A stretch of DNA of 8,373 nt from Xanthobacteraceae bacterium. Its GTDB lineage: Bacteria; Pseudomonadota; Alphaproteobacteria; Rhizobiales; Xanthobacteraceae. Within the stretch, counting starts at the first letter, position 1; every line of letters begins with the position of its first letter. A program made the position numbers and the translations under genes. This document shows, piece by piece, positions 7,146-8,373 of the stretch. The DNA is taken from assembly GCA_030043335.1 (NCBI GenBank), contig JASHXX010000270.1, positions 1 to 8,373 of the forward strand. The letters are read 5' to 3'. Under the pieces are notes generated by a model. That model saw nothing but the letters and a program-made list of their open reading frames with translations. It was not told the origin of the DNA and did no database searches.

Positions 7146-7400
7146 ATGACCTTTGACTACGGACAACCAGCCGAATTGTTCATGGCAAGGCGCAGGGGTG
7201 GAGCGCGTTCCCGACTCATAAGGCGCCGTTTCGCGACGGCCGCTGAGGCAATCCGCTTCGCGGTTGAGGATTTTCCGGCAATTCGCGCCCTCGGCGCTTG
7301 GATGCAGGTCGGAAACGAGCGTTTCGATGGGCAAGACATCCATCGCCTCTACGAGAGCCGCGATTTTCCTCTACGACGAAATGGTGCTTGTTCGCCTTAG
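7146..7400 (+). CDS. Small uncharacterised protein, 84 residues
   Basis: The protein begins MTFDYGQPAELFMARRRGG and continues with RRFATAAEAIRFAVEDFP, LGAWMQVGNERFDG, IHRLYESRDFPLRR. It is soluble-looking, with a basic stretch near residues 15-30, an Ala-rich helix and no membrane segment. I recall similar short proteins annotated as hypothetical in Bradyrhizobium and relatives, but cannot name a domain or function. ATG 7146 is preferred over an in-frame TTG at 7107 because the latter would add 13 residues of unremarkable sequence. The ribosome site is weak (AAAGAG at 7137-7142, only 3 bases from the ATG). The last residues after PLRR (NGACSP) could be a short read-through into new sequence. 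It lies alone, between the hairpin and a gene-poor stretch. Confidence 0.65.
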   Translation: MTFDYGQPAELFMARRRGGARSRLIRRRFATAAEAIRFAVEDFPAIRALGAWMQVGNERFDGQDIHRLYESRDFPLRRNGACSP

Positions 7401-8104
7401 GATCCTTGATCGAGGCGGGTCTGTGCTCGACAAGCCGGCATGGATGCAGCACGCCGTTTTCCACGACGTGCTTTCATTTCGCTATCCTCTGACCACGCCC
7501 GCCTGGCCGCGGGTGAAGGTAAGAGGTGTACCCATACTAGAGAACTTGGTCTCCGCAGAAGGGTGCCCGGCGGCGGGTCAGATCACGCGACAGCTGACAG
7601 CACTATAATGGGTGTTAGCATACAGGGCCGAGTGACACGTGCACTTGAAAGCCCTTTCGTTGCCTACCGCAGGGGCGACCGTAGCAATCTACTATTCGGA
7701 CCTGCCGTAGACCTGGTGGCGCCTCGTGTTGGCTTGGCTCGCCATCTGCGCGCTCTCCCTGTCGCGTCACCAGTGTATATCCCTGGAAAGTGCGCTGTTC
7801 CTTGGCTGAGCGGTAAGAGGGAGCTACTTTAGTTCGAGAGATTGCCACAATGACCGCTATGAGGGCTTGTTTCCAAGTGTGGGCGCCTGTTGTGCGCTGA
7901 ACGTCTGCATTCTTCCATGGCTGACTTTTGTTGACGATCGAGCGATTGCCTTTGGCATCTTAAGCCCGAGGTGGCAAACGCCAACCGCTGGATCAGCAAA
8001 GGGCAACAGTCGGCAAATTGAGGCATCTGCAAGTCGATTGCGACAAGCGCGAAATCGGAATCTAATAAGGATGAATGGGGCCAGTATGCCGGAGTTATTT
8101 AGGT
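7401..8104. other. Gene-poor stretch of about 700 bp, no supportable gene
   Basis: Open frames exist on both strands: 7440-7832 and 7867-8112 on plus, 7615-7848 and 7857-8156 on minus. None has a recognisable domain, a good ribosome site or a convincing start, and they overlap one another. In a third plus frame, bases around 7653-7770 would encode hydrophobic residues (WWRLVLAWLAICALSL) interrupted by stops, which might be the trace of a decayed membrane protein. The part nearest 8105 should hold the promoter of the MASE1 gene. A TATAAT at 7604-7609 has no TTGACA-like partner at the right distance. Confidence 0.5.
8091..8094 (+). promoter_or_regulatory. Ribosome binding site of the MASE1 gene
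   Basis: GGAG lies 10 bases before ATG 8105, an acceptable if slightly long spacing, and supports that start. Confidence 0.5.
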
Positions 8105-8373
8105 ATGCTTGAGGGTCGAACTCTATACGGCCAGGGCCAGGGATCCGTTGCAGCAAGTCCAGCTCAGCAATGGGCGAGAGGCACGGGACTCGCCGCCGCG
8201 GTCGGATTGGCCTATTTCCTCGCGGCGCAGTTAAGCCTCGGGTTGCTTATGAAACCTGATGGCGTGGCTGTTTTCTGGCCTGCAGCCGGTATCTCTTCAG
8301 GTGTTTTGATTGCCTTGGGGCCACCGGCCCGATGGCCGGTCGCAGCTGGAGCAATGGCTGCGACGGTCGCGGC
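8105..8373 (+). CDS. MASE1-domain membrane sensor protein, N-terminal fragment (3' end outside window)
   Basis: From ATG 8105 the frame stays open to the window edge, giving 89 residues. After about 25 polar residues comes a first membrane helix (TGLAAAVGLAYFLAAQLSLGLL). Next is PDGVAVFWPAAGISSGVLIALG, the most recognisable signature of the MASE1 domain, then RWPVAAGAMAATVA, the start of another helix. MASE1 is an integral membrane sensory domain, usually of about eight helices, found at the N-terminus of histidine kinases, diguanylate cyclases/phosphodiesterases and related regulators. In rhizobia it is often followed by PAS and kinase modules. Which output domain follows cannot be seen here. 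The upstream 700 bp holds no clear gene, so this gene probably has its own promoter. Confidence 0.85.
   Translation, partial: MLEGRTLYGQGQGSVAASPAQQWARGTGLAAAVGLAYFLAAQLSLGLLMKPDGVAVFWPAAGISSGVLIALGPPARWPVAAGAMAATVA

Noticed and set aside
7604..7609. TATAAT as a -10 promoter box
   Set aside because: No TTGACA-like -35 lies 16-18 bp upstream, and no good gene starts directly downstream.
7867..8112. Plus-strand open frame overlapping the start of the MASE1 gene
   Set aside because: It has a TTG start, no ribosome site and no recognisable similarity, and it overlaps opposing frames of similar quality.
8323..8340. Inverted repeat ACCGGCC-CGAT-GGCCGGT as terminator or regulatory hairpin
   Set aside because: It lies within the MASE1 coding frame and is easily produced by GC-rich codons; no T run follows.

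Overview
The window is GC-rich and protein-dense, and looks like chromosome of an alphaproteobacterium of the Bradyrhizobium/Nitrobacteraceae type. This is an inference from remembered family resemblance: a Do-like protease with a Bradyrhizobium-style core, a SAM-cyclase-ATPase-TPR protein of a kind abundant in rhizobia, an IS5-family transposase of rhizobial type, and a MASE1 sensor. No rRNA, tRNA or CRISPR array was seen.

Layout, left to right. (1) 2-700 (+): the C-terminal part of an AI-2E-family membrane permease, cut by the window edge. (2) 723-1532 (-): an IS5-family transposase broken by two frameshifts that cancel each other. The element's right flank comes to within about 30-100 bp of the next gene. 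(3) 1640-4984 (+): a 1114-residue multidomain signalling protein made of a SAM domain, a class III nucleotide cyclase, a STAND/AAA-type ATPase and a TPR-like helical C-terminus. It probably starts at a TTG behind a strong Shine-Dalgarno sequence. (4) 4985-5331: a 347-bp leader without a gene. (5) 5332-6879 (+): a periplasmic Do/DegP-type serine protease with two PDZ domains, followed by a GC-rich hairpin. (6) 7146-7400 (+): a small uncharacterised protein. (7) 7401-8104: about 700 bp with no gene I can support, possibly decayed. (8) 8105 to the window end (+): the N-terminus of a MASE1-domain membrane sensor, cut by the edge.

The genes do not form one obvious operon. All intact genes point the same way, but they are separated by an IS remnant, a long leader, a hairpin and a gene-poor gap. 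The shared theme is envelope and signalling functions (permease, cyclase, envelope protease, membrane sensor). I see no clear new system. The points most worth checking are the IS remnant immediately upstream of the cyclase gene, the cyclase-ATPase-TPR protein itself, whose input and output are not evident, and the empty stretch before the MASE1 gene.
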